DNA of 64,000 bases from Pseudomonas vanderleydeniana (GCF_014268755.2 NZ_CP077093.1:5608501-5672500); one strand, 5' to 3'; positions 47,922 to 57,548 are shown, counted from the first letter of the stretch. Made by a program: numbers and translations. The notes: generated by a model not told the origin, from the sequence alone.

Positions 47922-49472
47922 ATGCCCGCCACCGCCCGCTTCCCGCTACTGCCCTATCTGCTCGCCTGCCTGCTGGGTCTCCTGGCCCTTTGCGGATTCT
48001 GGTACGGCCTCGGCCAGCCGGTGATCCTGCCGGATGCCGCGACACCAACGCACAAGCTGCAATGCGCGTCCTATACGCCGTTCGACAAGGACCAATCGCC
48101 GTTCGACCAGCCGTTCAAGCCTCGCCTTGCCCGCATGGACGCCGACCTGGCACTTCTGTCGACCCGTTTCGAGTGCATCCGCACCTACTCCATGACCGGG
48201 CTCGAAGCCCTGCCGGAACTGGCGCGCAAGCATGGCCTGAAAATGATGATCGGCGCCTGGGTCAACAGCAATCCGGTGGACACCGAAAAGGAAGTCGACG
48301 CACTGATCGCCTCGGCCAACGCCAACGCCGACGTGGTCACTGCCGTGATCGTCGGCAACGAGGCGCTGCTGCGCAAGGAAGTGACGGCGGCGCAACTGGT
48401 CAAGCTGATCCACAAGGTCAAGGCCCATGTGAAGCAGCCGGTGACCTACGCCGATGTCTGGGAATTCTGGCTCAGCCATCCGCAGGTCGCACCAGCGGTG
48501 GACTTCCTGACCATCCACCTGCTGCCGTACTGGGAAGACGACCCGGCCGGGATCGATGCGGCCATCGAGCATGTCGCGCAGATCCGCCAGACCTTCGGCA
48601 ACCGCTTCGCCCCCAAGGACATCCTGATCGGTGAAACCGGCTGGCCGAGCGAAGGTCGCCAGCGCGAAACCGCCCTGCCGAGCCGGGTCAACGAAGCCCG
48701 CTTCATTCGTGGTTTCGTCAACCTGGCCGAGCAGAACGGCTGGCACTACAACCTGATCGAGGCGTTCGACCAACCGTGGAAACGCGGCAGCGAAGGTGCG
48801 GTCGGCGGCTACTGGGGGCTGTTCGATGCCGATCGCCAGGACAAGGGCATCCTCGCCGGCCCCGTATCGAACCTGCCGTTCTGGCCACAATGGCTGGCCT
48901 TCGCCGCCGTGCTGTTCGGCGCCACCCTGCTGGTCGGCGGACGTGTACGCACACCCCGCGCCGCGCTGCTCCTGCCGCTGCTGGGCGCGCTCGCGGCCTG
49001 CTCCATCGGCGCCTGGGGCGAACTGGCGCGGGTGACCAGCCGCTTTGCCGGCGAATGGATCTGGGCCGGCCTGTTGCTGGGCCTGAACCTGTTGGTACTG
49101 AGCCACGCGGCCCTGGCCCTGGGTGATCGTTCGGGCTGGCGCCACGGCGTCTTCGCATGGCTGGAGCATCGTGCCGGCTGGCTGCTGGCCGCCGCCGGTT
49201 TCGCGGGAGCGGTGATGATGCTGGAGCTGGCGCTGGACCCACGCTACCGCAGCTTCCCGAGCGCGGCGCTGCTGTTGCCGGCGCTGGCGTTCCTGTTGCG
49301 CCCGGTTCGAGCGCCACGGGGAGAGATCGCCCTGCTGGCGTTCATCATCGGTGCCGGTATCGTCCCCCAGCTCTATCGCGAAGGGCTGCAGAACCCACAG
49401 GCCTGGGGCTGGGCGGCAGTCAGCCTGCTGATGGTCGCGGCGCTGTGGCGCAGCCTGCGCGTTCGCCGCTGA
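47922..49472 (+). CDS. Membrane-anchored GH17 family glucanase/glucosyltransferase
   Basis: 516 aa. TM1 is about residues 9-28; a periplasmic GH17 catalytic domain spans about 45-305, with acid/base Glu in VTAVIVGNEALLRKEV and nucleophile Glu in DILIGETGWPSEGRQR, the two GH17 hallmarks. A C-terminal membrane block of about 7 helices spans 310-510. In pseudomonads such proteins act on beta-1,3-glucans as transglycosylases; a role in periplasmic glucan or biofilm glucan is possible. The start MPATARFPLLP lacks a clear ribosome site. The long upstream open frame is non-coding. Confidence 0.88.
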   Translation: MPATARFPLLPYLLACLLGLLALCGFWYGLGQPVILPDAATPTHKLQCASYTPFDKDQSPFDQPFKPRLARMDADLALLSTRFECIRTYSMTGLEALPELARKHGLKMMIGAWVNSNPVDTEKEVDALIASANANADVVTAVIVGNEALLRKEVTAAQLVKLIHKVKAHVKQPVTYADVWEFWLSHPQVAPAVDFLTIHLLPYWEDDPAGIDAAIEHVAQIRQTFGNRFAPKDILIGETGWPSEGRQRETALPSRVNEARFIRGFVNLAEQNGWHYNLIEAFDQPWKRGSEGAVGGYWGLFDADRQDKGILAGPVSNLPFWPQWLAFAAVLFGATLLVGGRVRTPRAALLLPLLGALAACSIGAWGELARVTSRFAGEWIWAGLLLGLNLLVLSHAALALGDRSGWRHGVFAWLEHRAGWLLAAAGFAGAVMMLELALDPRYRSFPSAALLLPALAFLLRPVRAPRGEIALLAFIIGAGIVPQLYREGLQNPQAWGWAAVSLLMVAALWRSLRVRR

Positions 49473-49495
49473 CCAGAGAATTGCCCCCTGAGCCC

Positions 49496-49595
49496 CTGTG
49501 GGAGCCGGCTTGCTGGCGATAGCGTTCTCATGAACGCCACATACCGTTGCTGGATGATCGCCTTCGGCGGATCGCCAGCAAGCCGGCTCCCACAG
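49496..49595. repeat. REP doublet after the GH17 gene
   Basis: Perfect 25-bp inverted arms (49496-49520 and 49571-49595) with core GGAGCCGGCTTGCTGGCGAT, the same class as at 57604 and 30793. The following CCCGTTTTTTT could make it a terminator for the plus-strand gene. Confidence 0.88.
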
Positions 49596-49617
49596 CCCGT
49601 TTTTTTGTATCCGGTCC

Positions 49618-49977
49618 TCAGCCCGCCCGCACCAGCCGCAGGCCGGCGATCACCACCGCGAACACCGCCAGGCTGGTGTTGTACAGCGCCAGTGCGGGAA
49701 ACCCGACCAGCAGCGCCAGCACCGCCAGCCCCCAACCGCTGCGACGCGGCAACACGAACGCCAGCAGCGCGGTTCCCAGGGCCACCCAGCCCAGCACCTT
49801 GAAGTGAATCAGCCAGCCCAGGTTCGAACGCGCCTGGCATTGCCAACGCAGCGCCTCATCGACGCACAGGCCGACCCACTGTCCATCCTCCATCAGCCCA
49901 TAACGCACGCCATAACTGGCGGCCAGCCACAGGGGCAGAATCAGAAGCAGCAACATCAGCGGCAAACGGCGGGACAT
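49618..49977 (-). CDS. Small membrane protein, unknown function
   Basis: 119 aa: first TM or uncleaved signal about 5-23 (LMLLLLILPLWLAASYGVRY), a short periplasmic loop with two Cys (LCVDEALRWQCQAR), then three TM helices. GGAG lies 7 nt before the ATG. No family recognised. Convergent with the GH17 gene. Confidence 0.78.
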   Translation of the reverse strand: MSRRLPLMLLLLILPLWLAASYGVRYGLMEDGQWVGLCVDEALRWQCQARSNLGWLIHFKVLGWVALGTALLAFVLPRRSGWGLAVLALLVGFPALALYNTSLAVFAVVIAGLRLVRAG

Positions 49978-50212
49978 GAATGACTCCGATAGGCGAAAAC
50001 GGCGCTCAGCATAATCGCCAAGGCGGCGCTTGCAAGCTTTAACAAGGCTTAACTGGTCAGCAAACTGAGGCAAAGTGTATCGTCTGTGAGCTATTGTCTG
50101 GATGAATGCGGCAGACTGCATTTTTTCGTCTGCAGACATGGCACTTCGGCAGTACCCCAGTGGTCATAGCCTGCGACTCCCATTTCAGCATTTCCTTTTA
50201 AAGGATGTAGTC

Positions 50213-51511
50213 ATGCTCCGTTCCCTGCGCCTCGCCACTTTCGTCGGCGGTCTCATCCTGAGTGCATCCGCGCTGGCGGTGGATGTCGACGCCGCCAGCT
50301 ATGGCTACCCGTTGACCAACCCGTTCGAGGCGACCATCGCCACCACCCCGCCGGACCTGCGCCCGCAGTTGCCCGACGACGATGACATCGACCAGTCGGA
50401 CTACAGCCTGAAACTGCGCCCGGAGCGCGAGTTCATCCTCCCGGACAACTTCTGGGCGGTGAAGAAGCTCACCTACCGCATCGCTCGCCAGGACCATGCC
50501 GCGCCGCTGATCTTCCTGATCGCCGGCACCGGAGCGCGCTATGACAGCAGCCTCAACGAATACCTGAAGAAGCTCTACTACAAGGCCGGCTACCACGTGG
50601 TCCAGCTGTCGTCGCCCACCAGCTTCGACTTCATGAGCGCCGCCTCGCGCTTCGCCACCCCCGGGGTGACCAAGGAGGATGCCGAGGACATGTACCGGGT
50701 CATGCAGGCCGTACGCGCGCAGAACCCGAAACTGCCGGTCACCGACTATTACCTGAGCGGCTACAGCCTCGGCGCACTGGATGCCGCCTTCGTCAGCAAG
50801 CTGGACGAAACCCGGCGCAGTTTCAACTTCAAGAAAGTGCTGCTGCTCAATCCGCCGGTCAACCTCTACACCTCCGTCACCAACCTCGACAAGCTGGTCC
50901 AGACCGAGGTCAAGGGCATCAACAACAGCACCACGTTCTATGAACTGGTACTGGCCAAGCTGACTCGCTACTTCCAGCAGAAGGGCTACATCGACCTCAA
51001 CGACGCCCTGCTCTACGACTTCCAGCAGTCCAAGCAGCACCTGACCAACGAGCAGATGGCGATGCTGATCGGCACCTCCTTCCGTTTCTCGGCGGCGGAC
51101 ATCGCCTTCACCTCGGACCTGATCAACCGCCGCGGCCTGATCACCCCGCCCAAGTACCCGATCACCGAGGGCACCAGCCTGACACCGATGCTCAAGCGTG
51201 CGTTGCAATGCGACTTCGACTGCTACCTGACCGACCAGGTGATCCCGATGTGGCGCGCCCGTACCGACGGTGGCAGCCTGCTGCAACTGATCGACCAGGT
51301 GAGCCTCTACGCCCTCAAGGACTACCTGCACGACAGCCCGAAAATCGCCGTGATGCACAACGCCGACGACGTCATCCTCGGCCCCGGCGACCTGGGTTTC
51401 CTGCGCAGCACCTTCGGCAATCGCCTGACCGTCTACCCTCACGGCGGCCACTGCGGCAACCTCAATTACCGCGTCAACGCCGACGCCATGCTGGAGTTCT
51501 TCCGTGGCTAA
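50213..51511 (+). CDS. Secreted alpha/beta hydrolase, MlaA operon partner
   Basis: 432 aa with signal peptide (cleavage after ALA, about residue 22). Hydrolase features: FLIAGTGARYDSS, nucleophile elbow LSGYSLGALDA, Asp in MHNADDVILGPG and His in HGGHCGNLNY, together a plausible Ser-Asp-His triad. AAGGA before the ATG at 50213. Sometimes labelled serine/threonine protein kinase in databases, which nothing here supports. Overlaps the MlaA-like gene by 8 nt, so both likely act on envelope lipids. Confidence 0.85.
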   Translation: MLRSLRLATFVGGLILSASALAVDVDAASYGYPLTNPFEATIATTPPDLRPQLPDDDDIDQSDYSLKLRPEREFILPDNFWAVKKLTYRIARQDHAAPLIFLIAGTGARYDSSLNEYLKKLYYKAGYHVVQLSSPTSFDFMSAASRFATPGVTKEDAEDMYRVMQAVRAQNPKLPVTDYYLSGYSLGALDAAFVSKLDETRRSFNFKKVLLLNPPVNLYTSVTNLDKLVQTEVKGINNSTTFYELVLAKLTRYFQQKGYIDLNDALLYDFQQSKQHLTNEQMAMLIGTSFRFSAADIAFTSDLINRRGLITPPKYPITEGTSLTPMLKRALQCDFDCYLTDQVIPMWRARTDGGSLLQLIDQVSLYALKDYLHDSPKIAVMHNADDVILGPGDLGFLRSTFGNRLTVYPHGGHCGNLNYRVNADAMLEFFRG

Positions 51512-52292
51512 ACATCTGATGCTCATCGCCGCCCTGCTCTGCGCCGGCTATGCCCAGGCCGATAACAGCAAGGCCCATGACCCGGTCGTACCCGATGCGG
51601 ACGGTTTCACCGAGCCGCTGAAGAAACTCAAGTTCAACCCAGGCCTGGATCAGCGTGAATTCGAGCGCTCGACGCTCAACGCGCTGAATGTCTACGACCC
51701 GCTGGAATCGTGGAACCGCCGCGTCTACCACTTCAACTATCGCTTCGACCAGTGGGTGTTCCTGCCGGTGGTCGATGGCTACCGCTACATCACCCCGGGC
51801 TTCGTGCGCAGTGGCGTGAGCAACTTCTTCAGCAACCTGGGGGATGTGCCCAACCTGCTGAACAGCCTGCTGCAGCTCAAGGGCAAGCGCTCGCTGGAAA
51901 CCACCGGGCGCCTGTTGCTCAACACCACAATCGGTATCGCCGGGTTGTGGGACCCGGCGACCAAGATGGGGCTGCCACGCCAGACCGAAGACTTCGGCCA
52001 GACCCTGGGCTTCTACGGGGTGCCGGGCGGAGCCTACCTGGTACTGCCGTTCTTCGGCCCATCGAACCTGCGTGACACCACTGGCCTGGTGTTCGATTTC
52101 GCCGCAGAATCGCAGATCAACTTCCTCAACGTCTCCCAGACCAGCGAGAATCATCCGGAGATCTACGCCCTGCGCGCCATCGACAAGCGCTACACCACCA
52201 GTTTCCGCTATGGCCAGTTGAACTCGCCGTTCGAATACGAGAAGGTGCGCTACGTCTACACCGAGGCCCGCAAGTTGCAGATCGCCGAGTAA
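51504..52292 (+). CDS. MlaA/VacJ-like protein without a lipobox
   Basis: 262 aa, GTG start. MlaA core: ALNVYDPLESWNRRVYHFNYRFDQWVFLPV, GVSNFFSNLGDVPNLLNSLLQLK, and TFGxTLG-type EDFGQTLGFYGVPGGAYLVLPFFGPSNLRDTTG. The N-terminus MAKHLMLIAALLCAGYAQA has ALLC but not a lipobox (-1 and -2 are Leu), and AQA-D looks like a signal peptidase I site. So it seems non-lipidated, unlike classical MlaA, which removes phospholipid from the outer membrane outer leaflet. A second mla set is expected elsewhere. Confidence 0.88.
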   Translation: MAKHLMLIAALLCAGYAQADNSKAHDPVVPDADGFTEPLKKLKFNPGLDQREFERSTLNALNVYDPLESWNRRVYHFNYRFDQWVFLPVVDGYRYITPGFVRSGVSNFFSNLGDVPNLLNSLLQLKGKRSLETTGRLLLNTTIGIAGLWDPATKMGLPRQTEDFGQTLGFYGVPGGAYLVLPFFGPSNLRDTTGLVFDFAAESQINFLNVSQTSENHPEIYALRAIDKRYTTSFRYGQLNSPFEYEKVRYVYTEARKLQIAE

Positions 52293-52365
52293 CGCGGGAG
52301 GCCATGGAGCCCCCCTTGCGCGAGCCCGCTCGCCCAAGGGGCCGGACCCGACATAAGGACAAGCC

Positions 52366-53172
52366 ATGTACAGCCTGATCGTTTCCGACCTCGACGGCAC
52401 CCTGCTGCTTCCGGACGACCGTATAGGCGAGTATTCCCGCTCGGTGCTCGACCAACTGGTCGAGTCCGGCCGGCACGTGGTGATCGCCACCGGCCGCAGC
52501 CGCGCCGAGGTCGAAGCGATCCTGCACGACTACCCGTTGCCAGTGCACCTGATCACCTCCAATGGCGCCTGCATCACCAGCGCCTGCCGGAGCCTGGTCG
52601 CCTGCGAGTACCTGGACGAGGACGTGGTCCGCAGCCTGCTTGAGGCCACGGTCGAAACCCCGGGGCTGATGATCAACGCCTACTGCGACTCGCGCTGGAT
52701 CACCAATGCCGATCGCGCACTGCTCGCCACCTTCAATCTGCAGACCGACTTCCCACCCACGATCCTCGATGCCAGGGACTTTCCTCTGCGGGGAGTCGAG
52801 AAGGTCTTCTTCATTCACACGGGGCGTGACCACGAAGCCCTGGTGGAGCTCGACGAGCGACTCAAGGCTCTGCTCGGTGAACGCGTACACAGCACGTTCT
52901 CGTCACCACTGTGCCTGGAGTTCATGGCCAGCACGGTATCCAAGGGCAATGCGCTGAAACGGCTCGCCGGGTTCCTGGAGATCCCGCTGAGCCAGTGCAT
53001 CGCTTTCGGTGACGGCATGAACGACGTGGAAATGCTCACCGTGGCCGGCAAGGGCCTGGTCATGGGCACCGCCCATCACAAGGTGACAGCGGCGCTGCCG
53101 CGGCACGAAACCATCGGTGCCTGCACCGAGGAGGCGGTGGCCCGCTACCTGTCGACCAACCTGCTGGGCTGA
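52366..53172 (+). CDS. Cof-type HAD-IIB phosphatase
   Basis: 268 aa. Motif I DLDGTLL (nucleophile D8), motif II ATGRS, Lys in ASTVSKGNALKRLA and motif IV FGDGMNDVEML. The C2B cap lies between about residues 85 and 185. Dephosphorylates small metabolites (sugar phosphates or PLP-like); specific substrate unknown. AAGGA precedes the ATG. Monocistronic-looking between mlaA-like and patatin genes. Confidence 0.92.
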   Translation: MYSLIVSDLDGTLLLPDDRIGEYSRSVLDQLVESGRHVVIATGRSRAEVEAILHDYPLPVHLITSNGACITSACRSLVACEYLDEDVVRSLLEATVETPGLMINAYCDSRWITNADRALLATFNLQTDFPPTILDARDFPLRGVEKVFFIHTGRDHEALVELDERLKALLGERVHSTFSSPLCLEFMASTVSKGNALKRLAGFLEIPLSQCIAFGDGMNDVEMLTVAGKGLVMGTAHHKVTAALPRHETIGACTEEAVARYLSTNLLG

Positions 53173-53217
53173 GCCGTCGGCAGACGATCAACGATCCCTC
53201 GCCGGCCATGCTCTGAC

Positions 53218-54402
53218 TCAACTGGCTGAAGCCGTCTGCAACATCACCGCATGCGGCAAGCCGAGGAAGCGGCATAGCTCATCGCGCTTGGCCAAGGCAT
53301 CGCGACGCCCCAGCTCGATCAGCTCGCTGCAATAACTCGCCTCGAACAACAGGTAGCTGAGCACGCTTGCACCGCTGGTCCGGGTCGCCCCCGGACCACG
53401 CAGGAAGGTACGCAACGCCGGCGGCAATTCATGCCGGTGCCGTGCGGCAATCTCGTCAAGTGGCCGGCTGGGTGCGATCACCAGCACATCCACCGGCGCC
53501 AACCCCAGGCTCCGTGGCTGGTGCGCAGGCAGCATCCGACTGAACTGGTTCAGTCGCTGCAACAGTTCGATGTCGCTTTCCAGGCTGTCGATGAAGGTAC
53601 TGTTGAGCATGTGCCCGCTGATCTGTGCCAGGCTCGGCTGCTGGCCCGTGAAGGTACGCTCGACAACCGCCCGGGGATCGAGGCCGCGCGAGTTGCCGCT
53701 GACCCCGACCACCAGCACCCGGCTGGCGCCCAGGTGCAGCGCCGGGCTGATGGGCGCCGACTGGCGCACCGCCCCATCGCCGAAGTACTCATGATCCAGC
53801 TTGACCGGTGCGAACAGCAACGGAATGGCCGAACTGGCCAGCAGGTGATCGACGGTCAGTTGGGTCGGCACGCCGATGCGCCGATGGCGTAGCCAGGAAT
53901 CGATGGCGCCCTTGCCCTGGTAGAAAGTCACCGCCTGCCCCGACTCGTAGCCGAAGGCCGTCACCGCCACCGCACGCAGATGCTGGTGCTCGATGGCCTG
54001 TTCGATCCCCGGCAGATGGATTTTTTCGTTGAGCAGGTCGCGCAGCGGCGAACTGTTGAGCAGGGCCACCGGCACCTGGGACCCGAGGCCCAGCAGGCTG
54101 TGTCCGAAGAACCGGGCGGCCTGGTGAATCACGCCAGGCCAGTCGCTGCGCAACACCCGGTGACTGCGAAAATGTTGCCAGAAGGCGCTGAGGCGCTCGA
54201 CGGCAGCCGTGAAGTTCATCGCTCCGCTGGCGAGGCTGACCGCATTGATCGCCCCCGCCGAGGTGCCGACGATGACTGGAAACGGGTTGCTCGCCCCCGG
54301 CGGCAACAATTCGGCGATCGCCGCCAGTACCCCCACCTGATACGCAGCTCGTGCGCCCCCTCCTGACAGTATCAGGCCGGTCACCGGTTCCGCTGGGCTC
54401 AT
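53218..54402 (-). CDS. Patatin-like phospholipase
   Basis: 394 aa. Oxyanion Gly motif GLILSGGGARAAYQVG at the N-terminus, nucleophile Ser in VGTSAGAINAV (about residue 48) and the catalytic Asp in YFGDGAVRQSAP. No signal peptide, so it acts inside the cell or at the inner membrane, like cytosolic bacterial patatins rather than PlpD or ExoU. It has the C-terminal extension common in Pseudomonas homologues. GGAG precedes the ATG. Confidence 0.92.
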   Translation of the reverse strand: MSPAEPVTGLILSGGGARAAYQVGVLAAIAELLPPGASNPFPVIVGTSAGAINAVSLASGAMNFTAAVERLSAFWQHFRSHRVLRSDWPGVIHQAARFFGHSLLGLGSQVPVALLNSSPLRDLLNEKIHLPGIEQAIEHQHLRAVAVTAFGYESGQAVTFYQGKGAIDSWLRHRRIGVPTQLTVDHLLASSAIPLLFAPVKLDHEYFGDGAVRQSAPISPALHLGASRVLVVGVSGNSRGLDPRAVVERTFTGQQPSLAQISGHMLNSTFIDSLESDIELLQRLNQFSRMLPAHQPRSLGLAPVDVLVIAPSRPLDEIAARHRHELPPALRTFLRGPGATRTSGASVLSYLLFEASYCSELIELGRRDALAKRDELCRFLGLPHAVMLQTASAS

Positions 54403-54476
54403 CGTGACAACTCCATCAGTCAGCTAGCTATCTGATTACACCAGGCCCTTCCTCGACAGCAAGAGGCGTCCCCGGT

Positions 54477-55412
54477 TTATCGTCGCTTTTTGTCGTAGAG
54501 TCGAGGCTCTCCCGCCGGCCGGCTCTTGAAACGACGGTGGGTCCATAGGTATTGCTCGGGGCAGGCGCGCAGCGACACCTCGACCCAGCGGTTGATCCGC
54601 AGGCAGTCCTCTTCCTCGGATTCGGCCGGGAAGTCCGTCAGCGGCGGATGGATCACCAGCCGGTAGCCGCTGCCATCGGCCAGGCGCTCCTGGGTGAACG
54701 GCACCACCAGAGCCTTGCCGAGCCGGGCGAACTTGCTGGTCGCGGTGACGGTCGCGGCCTGGATGCCGAACAGCGGCACGAAAATGCTCTGCTTGATCCC
54801 GTAGTCCTGGTCCGGGGCGTACCAGATCGCTCGCCCGGAACGCAGCAGCTTGAGCATGCCGCGCACATCGTCACGCTCCACCGCCAGGGAGTCGAGGTTG
54901 TGCCGCTCGCGCCCACGGCGCTGAATGAAGTCGAACAGCGCATTGCCGTGCTCGCGGTACATGCCATCGATGGTGTGCTGCTGGCCGAGCAAGGCCGCGC
55001 CGATCTCCAGCGTGGTGAAGTGCAGCGCCATGAGGATCACCCCCTTGCCTTCGCGCTGGGCCTGCTGCAGGTGCTCGAGGCCTTCGACATGGGCCAGGCG
55101 CGCCAGGCGCGGCTTGGCCCACCACCAACTCATGGCCATCTCGAAGAAGGCGATGCCGGTGGAAGCGAAGTTTTCCTTGAGCAGGCGGGTACGCTCGGCG
55201 ACGGACTTCTCCGGGAAACACAGTTCCAGGTTGCGCGCGGCAATCCGCCGGCGTTCACCGGCCACACGGTACATCGCCAATCCCAGCGCACGGCCGATCC
55301 GCAGCAGGACGCAGTAGGGCAACTGGACGATCAGCCAGAGCAACCCCAGCCCCAACCAGAGCAGCCAATAACGCGGATGAAAAAAAGCAGCTTGAAAACG
55401 CGGGCGATCCAT
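54477..55412 (-). CDS. lpxL: Lipid A lauroyl-type acyltransferase (HtrB/LpxL)
   Basis: 311 aa inner-membrane acyltransferase with one N-terminal TM (about 15-38). The HX4E catalytic motif is LHFTTLE, with the ligand-binding YAPDQDYG. Adds a secondary laurate to lipid A. P. aeruginosa has the corresponding gene beside minC, named htrB1 (recalled); the exact acyl position (HtrB1 versus HtrB2) cannot be told here. Start at 55412; the frame upstream is non-coding. Divergent from minC. Confidence 0.9.
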   Translation of the reverse strand: MDRPRFQAAFFHPRYWLLWLGLGLLWLIVQLPYCVLLRIGRALGLAMYRVAGERRRIAARNLELCFPEKSVAERTRLLKENFASTGIAFFEMAMSWWWAKPRLARLAHVEGLEHLQQAQREGKGVILMALHFTTLEIGAALLGQQHTIDGMYREHGNALFDFIQRRGRERHNLDSLAVERDDVRGMLKLLRSGRAIWYAPDQDYGIKQSIFVPLFGIQAATVTATSKFARLGKALVVPFTQERLADGSGYRLVIHPPLTDFPAESEEEDCLRINRWVEVSLRACPEQYLWTHRRFKSRPAGEPRLYDKKRR

Positions 55413-55533
55413 TAATGATTCCGGACAGACACAGGGGTCGCGCATTCTACAACGGTTCGGCGCGGCTTGCGGGGCGCGGGCGTTCTCGTTATAAGTCTCG
55501 GCACTTTTAGCGACAAGCCACGTAATGCCGACC

Positions 55534-56271
55534 ATGAGCCAAACCGAACCGCTAGACCAGGATCCCGTGTTCCAGCTAAAGGGCAGCATGCTCGCCATCA
55601 CGGTGCTGGAACTGGCGCAGAACAACCTTGAAGCCCTCGATCGCCAACTGGCGGCCAAGGTCGTCCAGGCGCCCAATTTCTTCAGCAACACCCCGCTGGT
55701 GCTGGCCCTAGACAAACTGCCCGCCGACCAGGGCGCCGTCGACCTGCCCGGGCTGATGCGCGTCTGCCGCCAGCACGGCCTGCGCACCCTGGCGATCCGC
55801 GCCAACCGTATCGAAGACATCGCTGCCGCGATCGCCATCGACCTGCCCGTGCTGCCACCCTCCGGTGCCCGCGAACGGCCAGTCGACCCGACCGAAGGCG
55901 AAGTGAAGAAAGTCCCGGAAAAACCACCGGAGCCAACCGTCCAGCCGACCCGGATCATCACCACCCCGGTGCGCGGTGGCCAGCAGGTCTACGCCAAGGG
56001 TGGCGACCTGGTGGTGGTCTCTTCCGTCAGCCCCGGCGCGGAACTTCTGGCCGATGGCAACATCCATGTTTACGGACCGATGCGTGGTCGCGCCCTGGCA
56101 GGCGTCAAGGGCGACACCAAGGCACGGATTTTCTGCCAGCAACTGAGCGCCGAACTGGTCTCGATTGCCGGCCAGTACAAGGTTTCCGAGGATTTGCGCC
56201 GCGATCCGCTGTGGGGTTCGGGCGTTCAGATCAGCTTGTCCGGCGATGTGTTGAACATCATCCGTCTTTAA
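55534..56271 (+). CDS. minC: Septum-site inhibitor MinC
   Basis: 245 aa. N-terminal MinC_N domain [22 protein letters not shown]; a proline-rich linker (about 110-140); C-terminal beta-helix with [45 protein letters not shown], the MinD- and FtsZ-binding signature. The start [10 protein letters not shown] is preferred over an ATG 9 nt upstream because the family starts there. Blocks FtsZ assembly away from midcell, together with MinD. Confidence 0.96.
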   Translation: MSQTEPLDQDPVFQLKGSMLAITVLELAQNNLEALDRQLAAKVVQAPNFFSNTPLVLALDKLPADQGAVDLPGLMRVCRQHGLRTLAIRANRIEDIAAAIAIDLPVLPPSGARERPVDPTEGEVKKVPEKPPEPTVQPTRIITTPVRGGQQVYAKGGDLVVVSSVSPGAELLADGNIHVYGPMRGRALAGVKGDTKARIFCQQLSAELVSIAGQYKVSEDLRRDPLWGSGVQISLSGDVLNIIRL

Positions 56272-56477
56272 CGGATACTTGCCGCCATTTCCGAAATGTC
56301 GCCTTCTTCGTAGCGAAAATGGCTTAAAGGGCTTAGGAAAACACGAAATGTAAAAATTACCGCCGGTACTTTGCACATTTCGTCGCTTTCCGACCCAAGT
56401 CGTACGACTACAGTTGTTTTTCAGCGACGTTCTTCAGGGGCTAAAACAGAGTCCTTTTTCCTTAGGGGTGAAACACC
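56272..56477 (+). promoter_or_regulatory. minC-minD spacer with two inverted repeats
   Basis: CGAAATGT (56344-56351) is repeated inverted as ACATTTCG (56375-56382), and AGTCGTACGACT (56398-56409) is a perfect 12-bp palindrome. No gene. Likely carries a separate minDE promoter. Confidence 0.45.
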
Positions 56478-57290
56478 TTGGCCAAGATTCTCGTGGTTAC
56501 ATCCGGCAAGGGTGGTGTGGGTAAGACCACCACCAGCGCCGCCATCGGTACCGGCCTCGCGCTGCGCGGCCACAAGACAGTGATCGTCGACTTCGACGTC
56601 GGCCTGCGTAACCTCGACCTGATCATGGGCTGCGAGCGCCGCGTGGTATACGACTTCGTCAACGTCGTGAATGGCGAAGCCAACCTGCAGCAGGCCCTGA
56701 TCAAGGACAAGCGCCTGGAAAACCTGTACGTGCTGGCAGCCAGCCAGACCCGTGACAAGGACGCGCTGACCAAGGAAGGCGTGGAAAAGGTCCTGATGGA
56801 ACTCAAGGAAACCTTCGAGTTCGTGGTCTGCGACTCCCCGGCCGGTATCGAGACCGGTGCCCACCTGGCGATGTACTTCGCCGACGAGGCGATCGTCGTG
56901 ACCAACCCTGAGGTGTCCTCGGTCCGTGACTCCGACCGCATGCTCGGCCTGCTGGCCAGCAAGTCGCGCCGTGCCGAACAGGGCGGCGAGCCGATCAAGG
57001 AACACCTGCTGCTGACCCGCTACAACCCGGAGCGCGTGAGCAAGGGCGAAATGCTTGGCGTCGAGGACGTCAAGGAAATCCTGGCCGTGACCCTGTTGGG
57101 CGTGATCCCGGAATCCCAGGCGGTGCTCAAGGCATCCAACCAGGGTGTACCGGTCATCCTCGACGACCAGAGCGATGCGGGCCAGGCCTACAGCGATGCG
57201 GTTGACCGCCTGCTGGGCAAGACCGTCGAGCATCGTTTCCTCGATGCACAGAAGAAGGGATTCTTCGAGCGCCTGTTTGGAGGCAACTAA
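56478..57290 (+). CDS. minD: Septum-site ATPase MinD
   Basis: 270 aa. Deviant Walker A KGGVGKTTT at residues 11-19, the switch DFDVGLRNLDLIMG, Walker B FVVCDSPAGIE, and the C-terminal amphipathic membrane-targeting helix KGFFERLFGGN. TTG start with GGGGTG upstream. Positions MinC at the membrane under MinE control. Confidence 0.98.
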   Translation: MAKILVVTSGKGGVGKTTTSAAIGTGLALRGHKTVIVDFDVGLRNLDLIMGCERRVVYDFVNVVNGEANLQQALIKDKRLENLYVLAASQTRDKDALTKEGVEKVLMELKETFEFVVCDSPAGIETGAHLAMYFADEAIVVTNPEVSSVRDSDRMLGLLASKSRRAEQGGEPIKEHLLLTRYNPERVSKGEMLGVEDVKEILAVTLLGVIPESQAVLKASNQGVPVILDDQSDAGQAYSDAVDRLLGKTVEHRFLDAQKKGFFERLFGGN

Positions 57291-57293
57291 GCA

Positions 57294-57548
57294 ATGAACC
57301 TTTTTGACTTCTTTCGTGCCAGCAAAAAAGTAAGCACCGCGTCGGTCGCGAAAGAGCGTCTGCAGATCATTGTGGCGCACGAACGCGGCCAACGCAGCAC
57401 CCCGGACTACTTGCCCGCCCTGCAGCAGGAGCTGGTGGAAGTGATCCGCAAGTACGTCAATATCGGGTCCGATGACGTGCACGTCGCCCTGGAAAACCAG
57501 GGCAGTTGCTCGATCCTGGAACTCAATATCACCCTGCCTGATCGTTGA
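57294..57548 (+). CDS. minE: Cell division topological specificity factor MinE
   Basis: 84 aa. Starts [22 protein letters not shown], the membrane-binding and anti-MinCD region including [10 protein letters not shown], and a C-terminal dimer domain. 3 bp after minD. Stimulates MinD ATPase so that the system oscillates. Confidence 0.97.
   Translation: MNLFDFFRASKKVSTASVAKERLQIIVAHERGQRSTPDYLPALQQELVEVIRKYVNIGSDDVHVALENQGSCSILELNITLPDR

Noticed and set aside
50213..51511. Serine/threonine protein kinase
   Set aside because: No kinase motifs; the sequence has a signal peptide and an alpha/beta hydrolase-type GYSLG elbow.
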